Position numbers and translations under genes: made by a program. From Fremontodendron californicum (taxonomy: Eukaryota > Streptophyta > Magnoliopsida > Malvales > Malvaceae): DNA of 64,000 bases. Position 1 is the stretch's first letter; each line of letters begins with the position of its first letter. Positions 11,250 to 23,285 of the stretch are shown here, in pieces. The stretch lies in NCBI GenBank assembly GCA_030761205.1, contig JAULJL010000027.1, positions 16,556,501-16,620,500 of the forward strand, written 5' to 3'. The notes below the pieces were generated by a model that was not told the DNA's origin, ran no database searches, and saw nothing but the letters and a program-made list of their open reading frames with translations.

Positions 11250-11425
11250 TTATGTTATTTCGATTCTTATTTTTTTTGAGATATTTGTATCTAATATTTG
11301 TATGCATATTCGAACATTGATATGTGAATTTGATTCTCCAAAGATCCTCTAAATACATGAAAATTTTTTTTAAAAAAATTAAACATACCCGTATCGGACA
11401 CTCACATTCGAATTCAATAACATAA
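11250..11425 (-). mobile_element. hAT-type MITE, CTATGTT family, reverse copy
   Basis: Starts TTATGTTATTTCGATTC and ends AATTCAATAACATAA. Flanks CTTGTTGT and CTTGTTAA match at 6 of 8. It is in the opposite orientation to the copies at 7916 and 8560. A further partial copy of the same terminal sequence (ACCCGCATCGAACACTCACA) follows at about 11475-11510. Confidence 0.7.
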
Positions 11426-11469
11426 CTTGTTAAATATTTCATGTATATCTTTAATTAAATTGTATTTAA

Positions 11470-14400
11470 TAAAATTGAATCTACCCGCATCGAACACTCA
11501 CACCTCAAAATTGCATCAATCAATCTCTAAAAAGTGTCACCCACCCAGTGTTTGTCAAAAAAACTTCTACAAAAAACCTACAACACCCATTTTTCGGACT
11601 TCACCTACAAATTCACCAAAATTCCATCTTTTCATTTTCGTGTCCTCTCAAAACACCCTCTCCTTTCATTCAGCACAAAGTACTCTCATCAATTTCTTTC
11701 AAATCACAACCAAAATTTGACACCCACCTAGTGTTTGATCCAATTCCTTAACCACTGCATAGGTGAATATTCAAGAAAAGGTTTTGATGCATTATTGACC
11801 ATTTGTTTGGAAAAGAGGAGATGTGTCACATGCTGTGGATCAATGTTGAGTATGTAGTGAATATTCAGGAAGAATTATAAAGTTTCAGTCTTTTCGTTAC
11901 TGTGTGATAGAGCGAAATGAATAGGTGAACGTCTTCTCAGTTTTCATCAGTAACATTCCTGTTAAGGTTCATTGGAGATGGCTCAAACAGATTTTTCAGC
12001 ACCATGGACGTGTGATTGATGTTTACATTACGAGAAAAAGATTGAAAAAGGCGAGAAGTTCGATTTTGTTAGATACTCTCATTTTCCAGAAGCTAATCGA
12101 GCTATGCAGTCTCTAAATGGAGCTTGGCTACTCAACCAGGGAATATGGGTTAATCACGCCAATTTCAAACAAAGTTATTCTTCCTGGAGAAAGGTGAATG
12201 CAAATGACTCTTCAAAAAGTGATGATAAGATAGGTCAATTGCAAAACCCCTCAAGAAGCTACAAGCAAGTTCTTCTTAATGAAGACGGTGCAATACTTCA
12301 AGTCGACTCCCCCGCTACTTGTCTTGTGAAAAGTTCAGATACTCTCCCAAGGAAAACTTGTTCCCTTCCCATCGATGAGGAATCCTTAAGTAGCTTGGAT
12401 AAATGTATTGTTGGTAGATCCAGGGGCTTCTTTAGTGCGGATTGGTTGATGGAAAACTTTCGAGTGCAAGGTATTTTCAATATTTCAGCCAAAAAAATTT
12501 ATGGTTTGCACTTTTTGATTGAGTTTGATGATGTTGATACTTTTAACTTGTTGAAACAAGATAAATGGAAATGGTTCAGTGGTTGGCTCACTGACATTAT
12601 GCCTTGGTCTGAGGAGTTTGTTATCAAGCATAGAAAAACATCCATAGCTTGTTTTGGTCTACCTCTGCATCTTTGGAATGATTACTCTTTTAAGAGCATT
12701 GCCATGTTATGGGGTGACTTTATCTCCATAGAGAAAAATTATGCTTGGAACAACGATTATAGCTCTTGTATAATTAACATCATTACTGATTTATCTCATA
12801 ATATTGATGAGATCATCAACATTAATTGTGGTGACAAATCCTATCCTGTGAAAGTCTCAGAGTTTATCATCCCTTATGGTACAAAACTCTTGTGTGATCC
12901 CAAGGAAAATTCTTATGAGCATTCTGTTTCTAGTAATCTCAGAAGGGAAGATGTCAGAAATGAAGATGATCAGTATGTCAGAAATGAAGAGGAGGGGGAA
13001 CAATCTGCTTCTAATGATGATAGCTGTGATAGCTCGAAAAAGTGTATAGGGGCCTCCATGGCGGAGCTAGGGTTACCAGTTGATGTGAGGGAAGTGAGTG
13101 GATCGATGAATGTTGATACAATCTAAGATGATCCCTATGTAAGAGTGGCTGATGATGCAAAGGAATTGGTTGTATGTCATGGAGTTGGAATCAAGCAAAC
13201 AGAAGGTGAGGTACAAGATAAAGTAAATTCTGATGAAATTACCTTAGCGGAATTCGTAACAGCTAGTAAAAAATCGAGAAGTTTGGTGGGCATTGAAGAG
13301 GAGCTATTTTACAATATTTCTAAGAAAAAGAAGAAACAAAAAGGAAAACAGGCAAAAAAGAGGCAAGGGAGGAAAAAAGAAAGACAAAATATGAAAGTGT
13401 CAAACGAGTCTAATTCGGATGGATTGTGACTAAATGGGAACAAGCTTTCTCTTATGGAGGAGGCAATCAAAACTTGGAAGTTGGGGAAATTGCTGGGAGT
13501 ATCGGCAAATTGTAAAGAGGAAGTGATTATAAATAAGTTGATGGCCATAATAGAAAGGGATAGAAGGCCGGAAACCTAATGGGCAGCAGATTTATTTATT
13601 AATTCTTATGAGATTGGAAGTGCGGTGAATGGAAGGTGGTGGAAATGTAGTGTGTTCTTGATTGGTTTCATTTTTTTGATAAAGGGTAGATTTGGAGGTT
13701 TGCTAATTGCCGATTGTACTCTGTCCTGGAGTTTTGTTTTCTTGCTTTATTTACCTTTAATTGATTGATTGAGTTGGGGGGTTGGGACTTGATGAGCTCG
13801 AAATATTTGAGGAATTTTTAGTTTGGTGTTCTTGTTTTAATTGTGGAGGTAGGTTTTGATGTTGTTATTTGTTATTGAAATGTGGCAGTGTGAAATGGGT
13901 CTTATGATATGTTTTGATAACTTGGAGTTAAAATGGAATAGTTAGGGTCTTGGAAATGAGGGTACTAAGGTGAATTCTTTCTTTTAGTTTGAGTTGGTTG
14001 TGAGATTGGAATCAGAACATTAATTTTGAGATAATTGGGAACTTCAAGAATGTAGCCCTCTGAATATTTTGAGTAGGGCCTTATTTTTGCTGTCTGGTGC
14101 TTCTGAGGGTGTTGGAGTTGAAGACTCAATAGTGATCTTACTGATTTGTCTGTGATTAAGAAGTAGTTTTCATGTCCTCCAAGTTTTGAAGGAGTATGTT
14201 ATTGGAAGTGGAATTGCATGCACTAAAGGAGTTATACTTCCTACCAAGGTTGCTGATATTTCGTGAGAGTCTGTATACAGAAAAGTAGTGCGTTATAGAA
14301 AAAGATTTCAACAATTGTGGGATAGTGTGGTTGCAAAATTATGCTCTCCTGAAGTCTACCTTGTTGTATTTGGAGTGGTGATGTTCTTATTCCTGAAGGT

Positions 14401-14614
14401 GATCATCGTTTGCAGGATTACCCAGTTCTCATTCCCAAGTGATGTTAGAAATATTTTGATATGTTATGTATGGGTGTTTGTTGTCGTTTTCTTATTCAGT
14501 GTTTGTTATATTTTGGCTGTTTTGATTAGTCTCTCTTCTGAGGCTTGCTCTAGCTTTGTAACCCTCTAGTTGCTTAATAAAAATTATTTGGCTTAGAAAA
14601 AAGAAAATAAAAAG
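11470..14614 (+). mobile_element. L1-type LINE with internal deletion (ORF1 and 3' UTR kept, ORF2 lost)
   Basis: Non-LTR retrotransposon. The 5' region is non-coding, ORF1 spans about 11925-13429, and the sequence then passes within about 200 bp into LINE 3' sequence. The 3' end at 14560-14614 reads CCTCTAGTTGCTTAATAAAA, then TTTGGCTTAGAAAAAAG and an A-rich tail, as in plant L1 elements. TTGTATTTAA occurs just before (11460-11469) and just after (14615-14624), a possible 10-bp target duplication. ORF2 (endonuclease and RT) is missing, so it cannot move by itself. The 5' boundary is approximate. Confidence 0.7.
11925..13429 (+). pseudogene. LINE ORF1 (RNA-binding, RRM plus DUF4283-type) pseudogene
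   Basis: Begins with an RRM-like fold, VFISNIPVKVHWRWLKQIF then HGRVIDVYITRKR. A 1-nt frameshift near 12055 moves the reading to the frame encoding YSHFPEANRAMQSLNGAWLL. A DUF4283-like domain (DKCIVGRSRGFFSADWL, LPLHLWNDYSFKSIAMLWG) follows, then an acidic region and a Lys-rich tail. One TAA at 13124-13126 interrupts an otherwise continuous frame to 13429. Such proteins bind the LINE RNA. Residue order matches plant L1 ORF1. Confidence 0.78.
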
Positions 14615-15717
14615 TTGTATTTAACAACTTTAGAAGTGAAGTTTGAATACAATTTTCTATTGATCAGGTGAAAGTGGATCCTGTTTTTCGTGCAGAACTT
14701 TGTGAAGCTGTGGATGCCATTACCAAATCAGTGATGAGGAATGTAACTATTGGTACCAGAGATAACAACAGAAATAATGACGCCATCTTAAATATTAAAC
14801 CTTCAAAAATCTTGGAGTGTTGTTCTCGTGTGGAGGAGGTACCCAGAGACTTGTCATAACTTGTTCTGGTTGTCAGGACTATATGATATTATTGGTTTCT
14901 TTCTAACTTTTGCTTTGTTTTCTTTGTAATTTAGCTCAACAGAACTCTTAGAGCGACCTTTCTTGCTTTGTGTTTGTATAGACCATTTGCTCTTATAAAA
15001 ATTGTTTTACTACATTGTATTATTTTGCTTGCTTCCTCCCTCCCCAGCACGGAAAAGTAATTGCTGTATTAGTTGATATACATTAAAAATTGTAATTACA
15101 TGGTTTATTTTTCTGGTAAAGGCCTCTGAATTGCCTGATCTTGGTGAGGAATTGATTGGTAAGAAAATAAAAGTTTGGTGGCCAATGGACAAGACGTAAG
15201 TACATGAGGAACTTGTTTTGCAATTCTGCATTTTTCTACGTTGCTTCTTTGATAGCCTTATCAAGTTTGTTGTATTTGTCAGTGTTTAAAAGATGAACCT
15301 TCTAAGTTCTGATTAGATATTGAAGTAAAAGCTGTTAGTAAGCTCATTCTATCCTTCAGCTTTTATTTATGAAAGTTGAGATTCTGAAGAGGTAGGCTAT
15401 CTGAATATTGTAACCTGTTGGAAGCTCAAGGGCTAGGCTACCATGTGTTGTTCCTTTCGGGATCGTGGTGGTGTGTCCTTTAGATATTTGTTAGGGCTTT
15501 CAACTTTCAACCAAGTATTCTTCCATGGAATATGATGAAGCGCTAAGAGGAATTATCAGCTTAGGCTTGCATGTTGGCAAGCATTTGGACATGGGCCCCA
15601 CAAGCATCTAGATTAAGTAGTTGTGTGTGCTGGGATTTTGATAATTTGCTGAACTATATTTAGTCAGGAAAGGTTGCCTCTCATGGTGAAGCCAAAGACA
15701 TGTGGGCATTGGTAAAG

Positions 15718-16004
15718 AGTAGAGGCAGCAAAATGAATCCGAATCCGAACTTGAAAACTCGCCCGAATTCGATTTGATCAAAAAGTCAAAAGTTTAAATT
15801 TGAGAAAACCTGAACCGAAACAATCCGAAACCAAAAAACCCAAACTCGAATAGAATGCTAAAATTGTTACATCTTCCATAAAATCTAAAAATGACCTAAC
15901 TAGCTCGAACCCAAACTCAAATGGAACCAAACCCAAAAAGATTCGAACCTGAAAGGACCTGAATCCGAAACAGCCCGAACCCAAGCCTGCCTGTTTGCCT
16001 CCTC
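15718..16004 (+). mobile_element. Short hAT-like element with CCGAA repeats
   Basis: Flanked by a perfect 8-bp duplication TGGTAAAG (15710-15717 and 16005-16012). Weak inverted termini AGTAGAGGCAGCAAAATG and, from the right, GAGGAGGCAAACAGG. The interior is rich in CCGAA/TTCGG motifs. It is 287 bp, has no frame, and sits in an intron of the PDS5-like pseudogene. Confidence 0.7.
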
Positions 16005-16861
16005 TGGTAAAGATCTGGCCTTTCTGGTTGATGTGCTACACTGCCACTTGACAGTAGATATGCCTCTGTAAGAAGTGGCAGCAGTTGAAGCCTCTATGAG
16101 AAATGCTGATTTCATGGCATGCTGTTTTCTGTGACAGTAAAGTAAAATTTTCCTGTAATGCTCTAATTAATGTGGAATTTTATTCTATGCAGGTTTTATG
16201 ATGGAGTGGTAGCTTCCTATGACCCCTAAGAATGAAGCACAAGGTGAGATAAATCCCACCAAGCTATAGTTGTAAGTCTCCCTGCGGCCTTTTCTTTTTC
16301 CCTTTATTTTTCTTGCATATCATCCAACTTTATGAATCCGTCCGACCTTTACCTTTGTTCTTGAAATATGCTGGGTCCATTAATGAGCACACTTTGTTAT
16401 TTCAAAGGCAATATGTTTTCTCTCACCTCGAGCCCTTGACCTACTGTTATGGAAACATCAAACTGAATCTAAATTGCAGATAAAAGTCATTTGTCTTCAT
16501 TTAACATTTATAGTCTTAACCAATCTTTTTCTAATCTTCAATTTCAGCTATCTTTCTTTTGCTTTTTTCCACATTGTAGTCTTACTATGATTTTGTTGAT
16601 GACTCATGGTGATGAGGAAAGGCTGAATCTCAGAAGGGAATGCTGGCAGCTCATTCATGACAAAGTTGGTGTCTAGCCTTTTTGTTTTTTTTTTTTTTTT
16701 TTTTTATTTATCATGTTTTTGTTGTTTTATTTCAATAAATTAACTCCATGGTGGTGGCTCAATTTCCTGATCATTAACAGGGCCAAGAAACTGATTTTCC
16801 AAAACCTGATAATTCTCTTGACATGTAAGTGTTGCTTTCCAATTTCCATCCTACTATCCCG

Positions 16862-17250
16862 CATCCGATTTAGATAGCAATTTTATCGGATATCCGAATT
16901 CATTAAATATTCAAATTCATTAAATCAAATTTTTAAAAAAATAAAAATATAAAATTAAATAAGAATTAAATATGTATATAGATACGAATTCGGATATTCG
17001 AATCTATTATCAATACAAGTAATGCGGATTCAAATAACGGATTCGGATATTCAACAATATTCGAACCAAAACAAAACAGATTGGATATCGGATATCCAAT
17101 GGTTTCTATTGCGAATCCGTTCTGAATCCGTTACACGTAATAAATCTAATATCAGAATTCGAAAATTATCAGAATTCGTAATATTCTAATCTGCAAAAAT
17201 TAAATTGAATAATAATTAATATCTAATTTTTTACTATCCATTATCATCCC
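16862..17250 (+). repeat. Dispersed repeat rich in TCGGATATCC motifs, possible hAT-like right end
   Basis: Contains repeated ATCGGATATCCGA-type palindromes. It ends CCATTATCATCCCTAATTGC, which resembles the right terminus of the hAT element at 10516-10979. No convincing left terminus or target duplication was found, so the ends are uncertain. Confidence 0.45.
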
Positions 17251-20200
17251 TAATTGCCGATAAATCCTGCTTCTATCTACCAAATACAAAGTTACCAACC
17301 AAAGCTGTCTTTTTCTTCTCGTGTCGAAATAGTCTCGTCTTTTGACTAATTTGGATCATAGAAAATGACAAGTGAACACGATTCACAGACTAAGTTGAAA
17401 ATAGCTTACAAAAGAGCTAGCCGTTAAGAGGGTTGTGAGATACTACCAACTTAAGTTGAAAATATTTTCTTTTGGCTCAAAATCTTTGAAGCAACTCAAA
17501 GATTCTTGATCACCTAACTTCATTTTTATGGACATTAATTGAAACATAAAATAAACAAATAAAAAATTGACATGAATAGTAGTGAATGCTACTGTCATAA
17601 GAATTGTAACCTCAAGTTGAATTTCGTACTGAGGTAGTTGAAAAGTTGACTAAGAAGATTTATTGATTATAAAAATAAAAAGAGATGGAGTTGATGAGTT
17701 TTGAAAATTTTTTTGTTATTTTATTTTATAATATGATGTGGGTATTCCCGATTTTGTTTAGGTTCAATCTTTTAGTTTTGAAAATTTTGATATACATTCA
17801 TCCATGTTGATTGATCTTTTAAGATTTTACTTACGAATGATTTTAACTTTAACGAAGACATGAAAAAAAAAAAAAAAAAATCATCTCCTTCCTTCATATT
17901 TTTGACTAATCATACTTTTAAAACATGTTTAATTTGATTTCTTCAACCTACCTATAAAAAGAAAAGAAAATTATGATAGATTTACGTTGAAGAAGATATT
18001 TGGAAGCAAGGCCACCAGCCATGGATGAATAAAGAATGTTAATTACACACATGCCTCATTCCTCAAATTAGATACTATTTCTAATAATATGTTTGGTTGG
18101 TTGGGAAACGACTATTCCTTTATTCATTTTATTCAATGTTAAATAATAAAGTAGTAATTTGACGGAAAGAATGATAATTTTTTATTCTCTCGTAAATCTT
18201 TTTTGGAAACACCAAAAAATATTATGACAAACATCATGAAATAACTTAAAATTAAAACATTCAAAATTTATTAAATGATATAATGAGATAAAATATTTTT
18301 TTAAAAAAATAAAAAAATCTAAAATTGTAGAAAATGATTTTATGTTTAATGGGGTTAATTTAGTATTTTAATTGAGATTAAAAGTTGATTGTTTCATTGA
18401 TTGACATTTAAAAAAATAAATAAATAAATAAATGAAAAAGATAGGGTAGAACGGATCAAGCTGAGCAAGGGAGAGGGGAGAGAAAATTTCAAGAAAAAAA
18501 TCTCACGAAGTAAAAAGATAGGTTGTTGTTTGCATAAAATAAACATTTGTTTGAGTTCTTTTAAAATATCGCATATTTTTATATAGAATTCTATTATCTG
18601 TTGTATTAACTAGATGGACATCACATATTTGATTTTAGACCATTCTCTCAATATGAAGTTTCTCAGTATATATTCTTTTGTATAAATGTTTCTTTATATT
18701 ATAACTTGATTTTACTTTTGTTTACTTGAGTTTTTTTTGAAAAATATTTACATCAAATTTTAGATAAATGAATTACATGATTATATATATATATATATAT
18801 CAATTGACAATCAATCATAAGCTTTAGATCGTTTTAATCTAAAAAATTTTACAATATTGAAATTTCCTTGAATTATTACATGCTATAAAGAATAGAAAAA
18901 AAATAAATTTTATTTTTAAAAATATAAAAGTTTGTACCCATGATGAAGTGCAGCACACCCCTAGTCAAAATTAAATATGGAAAAATTTTAAATTTGGAAT
19001 ATTTTTATAATAAAAAATTAAAAAAAGTAGGAATTTTTTTTTTTTTTTTTTAAAGTTGGATTTGACAGAGAGAAGGGCAAGGAGGGGAAAGAGAGGGGAA
19101 GAGGGAGAGGGAGCCAATGTCGGTGCCTATCAGTCAACCCGAGGAGAGAGAAATATGAGAAAAAAACTAAAAATACAACAAAAAATTTTTTAATATTATC
19201 CTCAGATTTTTTGGATGAAACAACGTAATCACAACAACAAAGCAAAACACACTTTTTAAGTAAATTTAATAATTCGTGTATTCATATTTTATTTTATTAT
19301 TTTTTTTGTATTATAATTGTGTTTAAAATATTATATGTTTATATAAATTTTGACACATCAATAGTTCATGTTATATAGATTTCGATACATTTGTACATTC
19401 ATGTTATGTTCATGTTATTTTTTCATGTCGTGTTTTAATTTTTTTTTTTTTATTGTGTCTAAAATTATCAAATTTAATTTATGATTAAGTGGTTGTAGGA
19501 GGCTTTGAGATTTCATATTTGATGGGGAAGAAAGAGCAAAGGGAGGAAAACAACATACTAAAAAATCAAAGCCTTTAGAGAGGCGAAAAGAGGTGATTTT
19601 TGAGGTTTTCCCGTAAACTTTAATCTTAGATTTACTCTTATAAAAGTTGATTTAGAAAGGGGGGAAAAAAATAGAGAATCGAAAAGAAGAAACAAAGACT
19701 GGTTTATGGTGAAAATTGGGGATAAAAAAACGTTGGTCGACGATGACAGAGGCTAAATGCTCAATTTGGGATTAAATTTATTATCATATGAGTGAATCAA
19801 GATTAAACTTTTTATTTCAGTCTATTAAAATTTTAATCTTTTCGAATTGTGACAAATAAGAACTTATGACTATGTTTAATGAACACGCGTCAAATATAAA
19901 AAAATGCTGACTTGTAATTATTTTTGCATATCTGACACTCTAAAATATAAAATGACTCTGAAAAAAAGTATAATGAAAAAATAAAATCCAAGTAGATAAA
20001 ATTTTAGTTATCTAAAAACAAAAGAAAAAAAAATTTCCAATTCTAATACCTAACTCAAATTCCTAATTCAAAAATCCTAATTTGCAACCCCAAATTCATT
20101 TCTATAAAAACTCATAACCCATTTTCATTTCTTTGGATTTCATCCCAAATCCGTTTTTAATCAAAACCAAAATCCAACCGTGTTCATGAATTACCAGAGA

Positions 20201-20466
20201 TTGACAAAAAACTCAGAAAACCCAACATCAAATTACCAGTATCCCAATAGCAAAATCTACAAATCCAAACAACAATAAATAGCATATTAGAGATTGACAG
20301 AAAGAGAAAGACGAGATTGATAAAAATTTCGAGTTGCCCAAATAAATTCTACAAATTTTGAAAACCCATTTGAAAATAATACTTGAAGATTTTTGAGACA
20401 TATATCATAAGCTAAAGGCATTTTCTATTCTCTACTGGTTTCCTTTTATTATTTTTACTACTACTC
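17251..20466. other. AT-rich intergenic DNA, no gene recognised
   Basis: Long A/T tracts, an (AT)n run near 18783-18800, a purine-rich segment at 19060-19160 after a T-run, and at 19260-19450 a fragment of the ACACGAACACG-type repeat that forms the array at 27.3-28.9 kb. No coding sequence or RNA gene recognised. Confidence 0.5.
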
Positions 20467-20469
20467 TTA

Positions 20470-20860
20470 AGGCTAGTTTAGTATTGTTGTTAGAAAAAGC
20501 TTGGGTTGAAAAAAGCACGAGTTGAAAAAAATATGTTTATAAAGTGTGGTGAAAAAATATGGTTTAAAAACTTTTAAGTGTTTAGCATTGATGTAAAAAG
20601 TGTTGTAAAAATTGAAATGTCAAAAAAAGATATGTTTAAAATAATAAAAGTGTAGAGATGTGAGGATAATAAAGTCATTTTATCCAAAACTCAGCTTTTA
20701 AAGCCCAAAAAGCTATATTTTTTGGCTTTTTTATTTGACTTTTCAAACCATGGTTTCAACAGCAGAAGCCAAATTTTTTTTATCTGTTTAACATTGAGTT
20801 TGTGGTGAAAAGCAGCTTTTGACCTCAAAAGTTGTGCTAGAAGCAATGCTAAACGAGGCC
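20470..20860 (+). mobile_element. Tourist-like (PIF/Harbinger) MITE, copy 1
   Basis: Termini AGGCTAGTTTAGTATTG and, from the right, GGCCTCGTTTAGCATTG, flanked by TTA on both sides (20467-20469 and 20861-20863), the 3-bp duplication typical of PIF/Harbinger. It is 391 bp and AT-rich, with no frame. The same family recurs at 51415-51788 and, as one end, at 57470-57513. Confidence 0.78.
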
Positions 20861-21904
20861 TTAGTGATCCCATTAACTATAGCCAAGATTCTACCTTTAT
20901 TTCCCATGCCTCAATCTTTTGTCTTTTTGAATCGTTGAGTACTGGTGGTGATTGCAGTTCCTTTTTTTGTTTATATCAGTATCATTTCCTTTAGATGTTC
21001 TAGTAGGTAAGGGAGGACGAGAACTTGAGTCCAACCCAAAAAAAATTACTTTGTGGGTGAGAGATAACTATGAAATAAGAGGTTGAGAGATAAGAAGAAC
21101 TAATTAATTTTACGTTTCAGATCAGAATAGAGAGGAAGGATCTGATTTTTTTCAAACCGAAGAACAATGCCTTTATCCTAAACCCTAATCATAAGAGGGA
21201 GGATTGAAGGGATTTTATGTTTTTATTTTTATGTTTCGTAAAAATTTGGGATTTGTTTCTGTTTTTATTCCTAATTGTCAGGTGGATAAAATAAAATCCA
21301 TGTCAACATTATTTCTGAACACCACTCACTGTTCTAGAGCGTGCAATTCAAACTCATCTATAGAATGTCAAAAGTTCTTAATTGTCACAATTCAAAAATA
21401 TTACATCCTTAATAGAGTCAAATAAAATATTTAATCCTGATTCACTCAAAACAGTAATAGATTTAATCTTAAATTAAGCATTTAGTCTAATGATGGATGA
21501 TGGCAGACAACGATGCCAAATTTTGAAAAATTAGGCTAAATCTCGAGTTTACTATTATATATATATATATTAGTGGTATATATTATAGACAATAATAAAT
21601 ATTTTGCAAAGTCAAAAGCCAAATGCAAAATTCTGAACCACACACATTCCTTTCGTTTCAACATTTTACATTGTTGGTAGTTGTATTTTTCCTACAAATT
21701 TGACAGAAAATTAATTTGAAACAGTCCATTTCATCTTTTCATGGAAGATAAGTCAATGTATTTAGTTGGGATTTATGTTCCACCCATCTTTCTTAACTGC
21801 TACCCATCTTTGTCATCTAGATTGACCTAGACAGCTTAAACAAATCAAATATTTAAAAATTAATACATATATAATTGTTTCTTCCAAATTCAAATCTATA
21901 GTCG
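20861..21904. other. Intergenic, no gene recognised
   Basis: AT-rich with an (AT)n run near 21556-21572. Short frames only; none recognisable. Confidence 0.5.
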
Positions 21905-21912
21905 AATTTTAT

Positions 21913-22904
21913 TTTTTTTTTGGATAAGTAAGTGTTTTATTTATCCAGAAAGCAGTTAAACTGCTACATCCAACATCATGTGCAACATGTACTTAAAGCT
22001 ATACATACTTAAACAATACTTGAACAAAACTTAAGACCACTAATCAATCAGGGAACAATAGCAACATACTTCAGCAATACTTAAAGCTATTCCAGAATGG
22101 ACAAAGATCCTAGGAAAAAAGTGACAGTCCCCAATCTGCATCCAATCTTCGGTTCACTTCATCAGGACTAATGTTCTTGAGCCCCAACAATCGCATTCTG
22201 ATGATCTCTTTTATCTGCTCAATGATGGCTCCTTGTGTGGATTGAAGGCGATTAAAACACCTATTATTTCTCTCCCTCCAGATCGAGTAAAGAAAGGCAC
22301 TCCATGATAAACGCAAAATAACAGAAATGAGAGTTTTTCCTCTGATTCTGTTTACTGCCCATTGCAGCTCTGCTTGCCAGCTCCTTATGCTTCTATGAAG
22401 TTGACATAAGCATAGTATATGCCCCCAGATTTCCTTTGAATAGTCACATTCAAAAAATATATGATTCCGGGTTTCTTGCTCAGTTTGACATAGCTCACAT
22501 TTGCCATCCACCTCCATGCCCCATGACATCAATCTGTTTTTTGTAGGCAGTTTGTCCAATATAGCCATCCAAGCTACCAGTGCATGTTTAGGAATATGAA
22601 ATGGAAACCAGATCAGTTTATCCCACTCCACCTTGTCCTGCCTAGGTCTGAGATCATTCCAGACTTTAGCCACCATAAATCTGTTTCCAGGGAACTTCCA
22701 AGTTAGAGCACCATTCTGGTTGGAGGTGAACCTCAAAGCCAAAGCCCTCAGCTGAAGCATTTTACGCCATGTCCAGCTGCTTCCTGGGGAAGGTTGAACC
22801 TGCCACACTGTTCTTCCTTTCAGCACATAGGCATGAAGCCAGGCAATCCACAATGAACCTGCCTGAGAGAGAATTTTAGTAAATGCTTCATCTTTCAAAA
22901 AAGA
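21913..22904 (-). mobile_element. 5'-truncated LINE (L1-type), minus strand
   Basis: Retains only the C-terminal part of ORF2 and the 3' UTR. The poly(A) appears as the T-run at 21911-21920 on the + strand. AATTTTAT at 21905-21912 and again at 22905-22912 may be the target duplication. 5' truncation is the usual outcome of target-primed reverse transcription. Confidence 0.75.
22110..22898 (-). pseudogene. LINE ORF2 C-terminal fragment with zf-RVT domain
   Basis: A 262-codon open frame containing the zinc-binding domain found after reverse transcriptase in plant LINEs and reverse-transcriptase-like host copies: FPFHIPKHALVAWMAILDKL, LPTKNRLMSWG, then CELCQTEQETRNHIFFEC with Cys/His ligands, followed by SWSAFLYSIWRERNNRCF. 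The endonuclease and catalytic RT parts are gone. The absence of stops suggests a fairly recent insertion. It is a fragment, not a gene, despite the open frame. Confidence 0.85.
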
Positions 22905-22976
22905 AATTTTATATGTGAACCGGAATTTTTTTCTATGACTTAATGTTTTTATCTATGCTAAAATAATAATAAAATA

Positions 22977-23285
22977 AAAAGCCCATAAACTATACCACTT
23001 TATCTAGATAAGTTTTTATACTTTTATTACATTGAAATAAACCCTTAACTTTTAATTTATATTCAAATAAACTTTTAATCTTTAACATGGACCTAAATAA
23101 GCCTATAACTTTTAATTTATACATAAATAAATTCTTAACATAAATTAACTTTTCATTTGAAATAAGGGCTTATTTCAATACAAATCAAAAGATAAGAAAC
23201 TTATTTAGGTACGATAAAAATATAAAGGCTTATTTATAATATAAAAAAAAAAAAAAAAAGTGACATAGTTCAAGAGTTTTTTTAA
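22977..23285. mobile_element. MITE-like repeat with imperfect terminal inverted repeats
   Basis: Left side CCCATAAACTATACCACTTT and right side, reverse complemented, CTCTTGAACTATGTCACTTT agree at about 14 of 20. The interior has several AAATAAGCC/GGCTTATTT units in both orientations. No clear target duplication. Class unassigned. Confidence 0.5.

Larger units (their letters stand above)
8757..16824 (+). pseudogene. PDS5-like cohesin cofactor pseudogene (HEAT-type and Tudor exons, split by insertions)
   Basis: PDS5 proteins bind cohesin and regulate sister-chromatid cohesion; the plant proteins end in a Tudor-type domain. Recognisable exons: 8757-8884 (MESIMTLVLDESEDTSWGLL, LLASVMKENQ); 8970-9134 continued at 10437-10515 (LGEKVIANCARKIKPYLVEA, ITLDEYSPIIASICKSESEN); 14668-14839 (AITKSVMRNVTIG); 15122-15195 (LIGKKIKVWWPMDKT, Tudor start); 16193-16243 (FYDGVVASYDP); 16580-16664 (HGDEERLNLRRECWQLI, Tudor end); 16781-16824 (GQETDFPKPDNSLDM). 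Most have GT-AG borders. Stops at 9057-9059 (TAG in place of a probable Gln) and 16227-16229 kill it. A VDAC-carrying hAT element, a small hAT element, a MITE, a LINE and another hAT-like element are inserted in it. The 5' end is not recognised. The family call is firm from the two-domain order; exact exon edges are estimates. Confidence 0.82.

Noticed and set aside
14288..14569. Hydrophobic 93-codon frame suggesting a small membrane protein.
   Set aside because: It falls in the T-rich 3' UTR of the LINE, whose characteristic end follows immediately.
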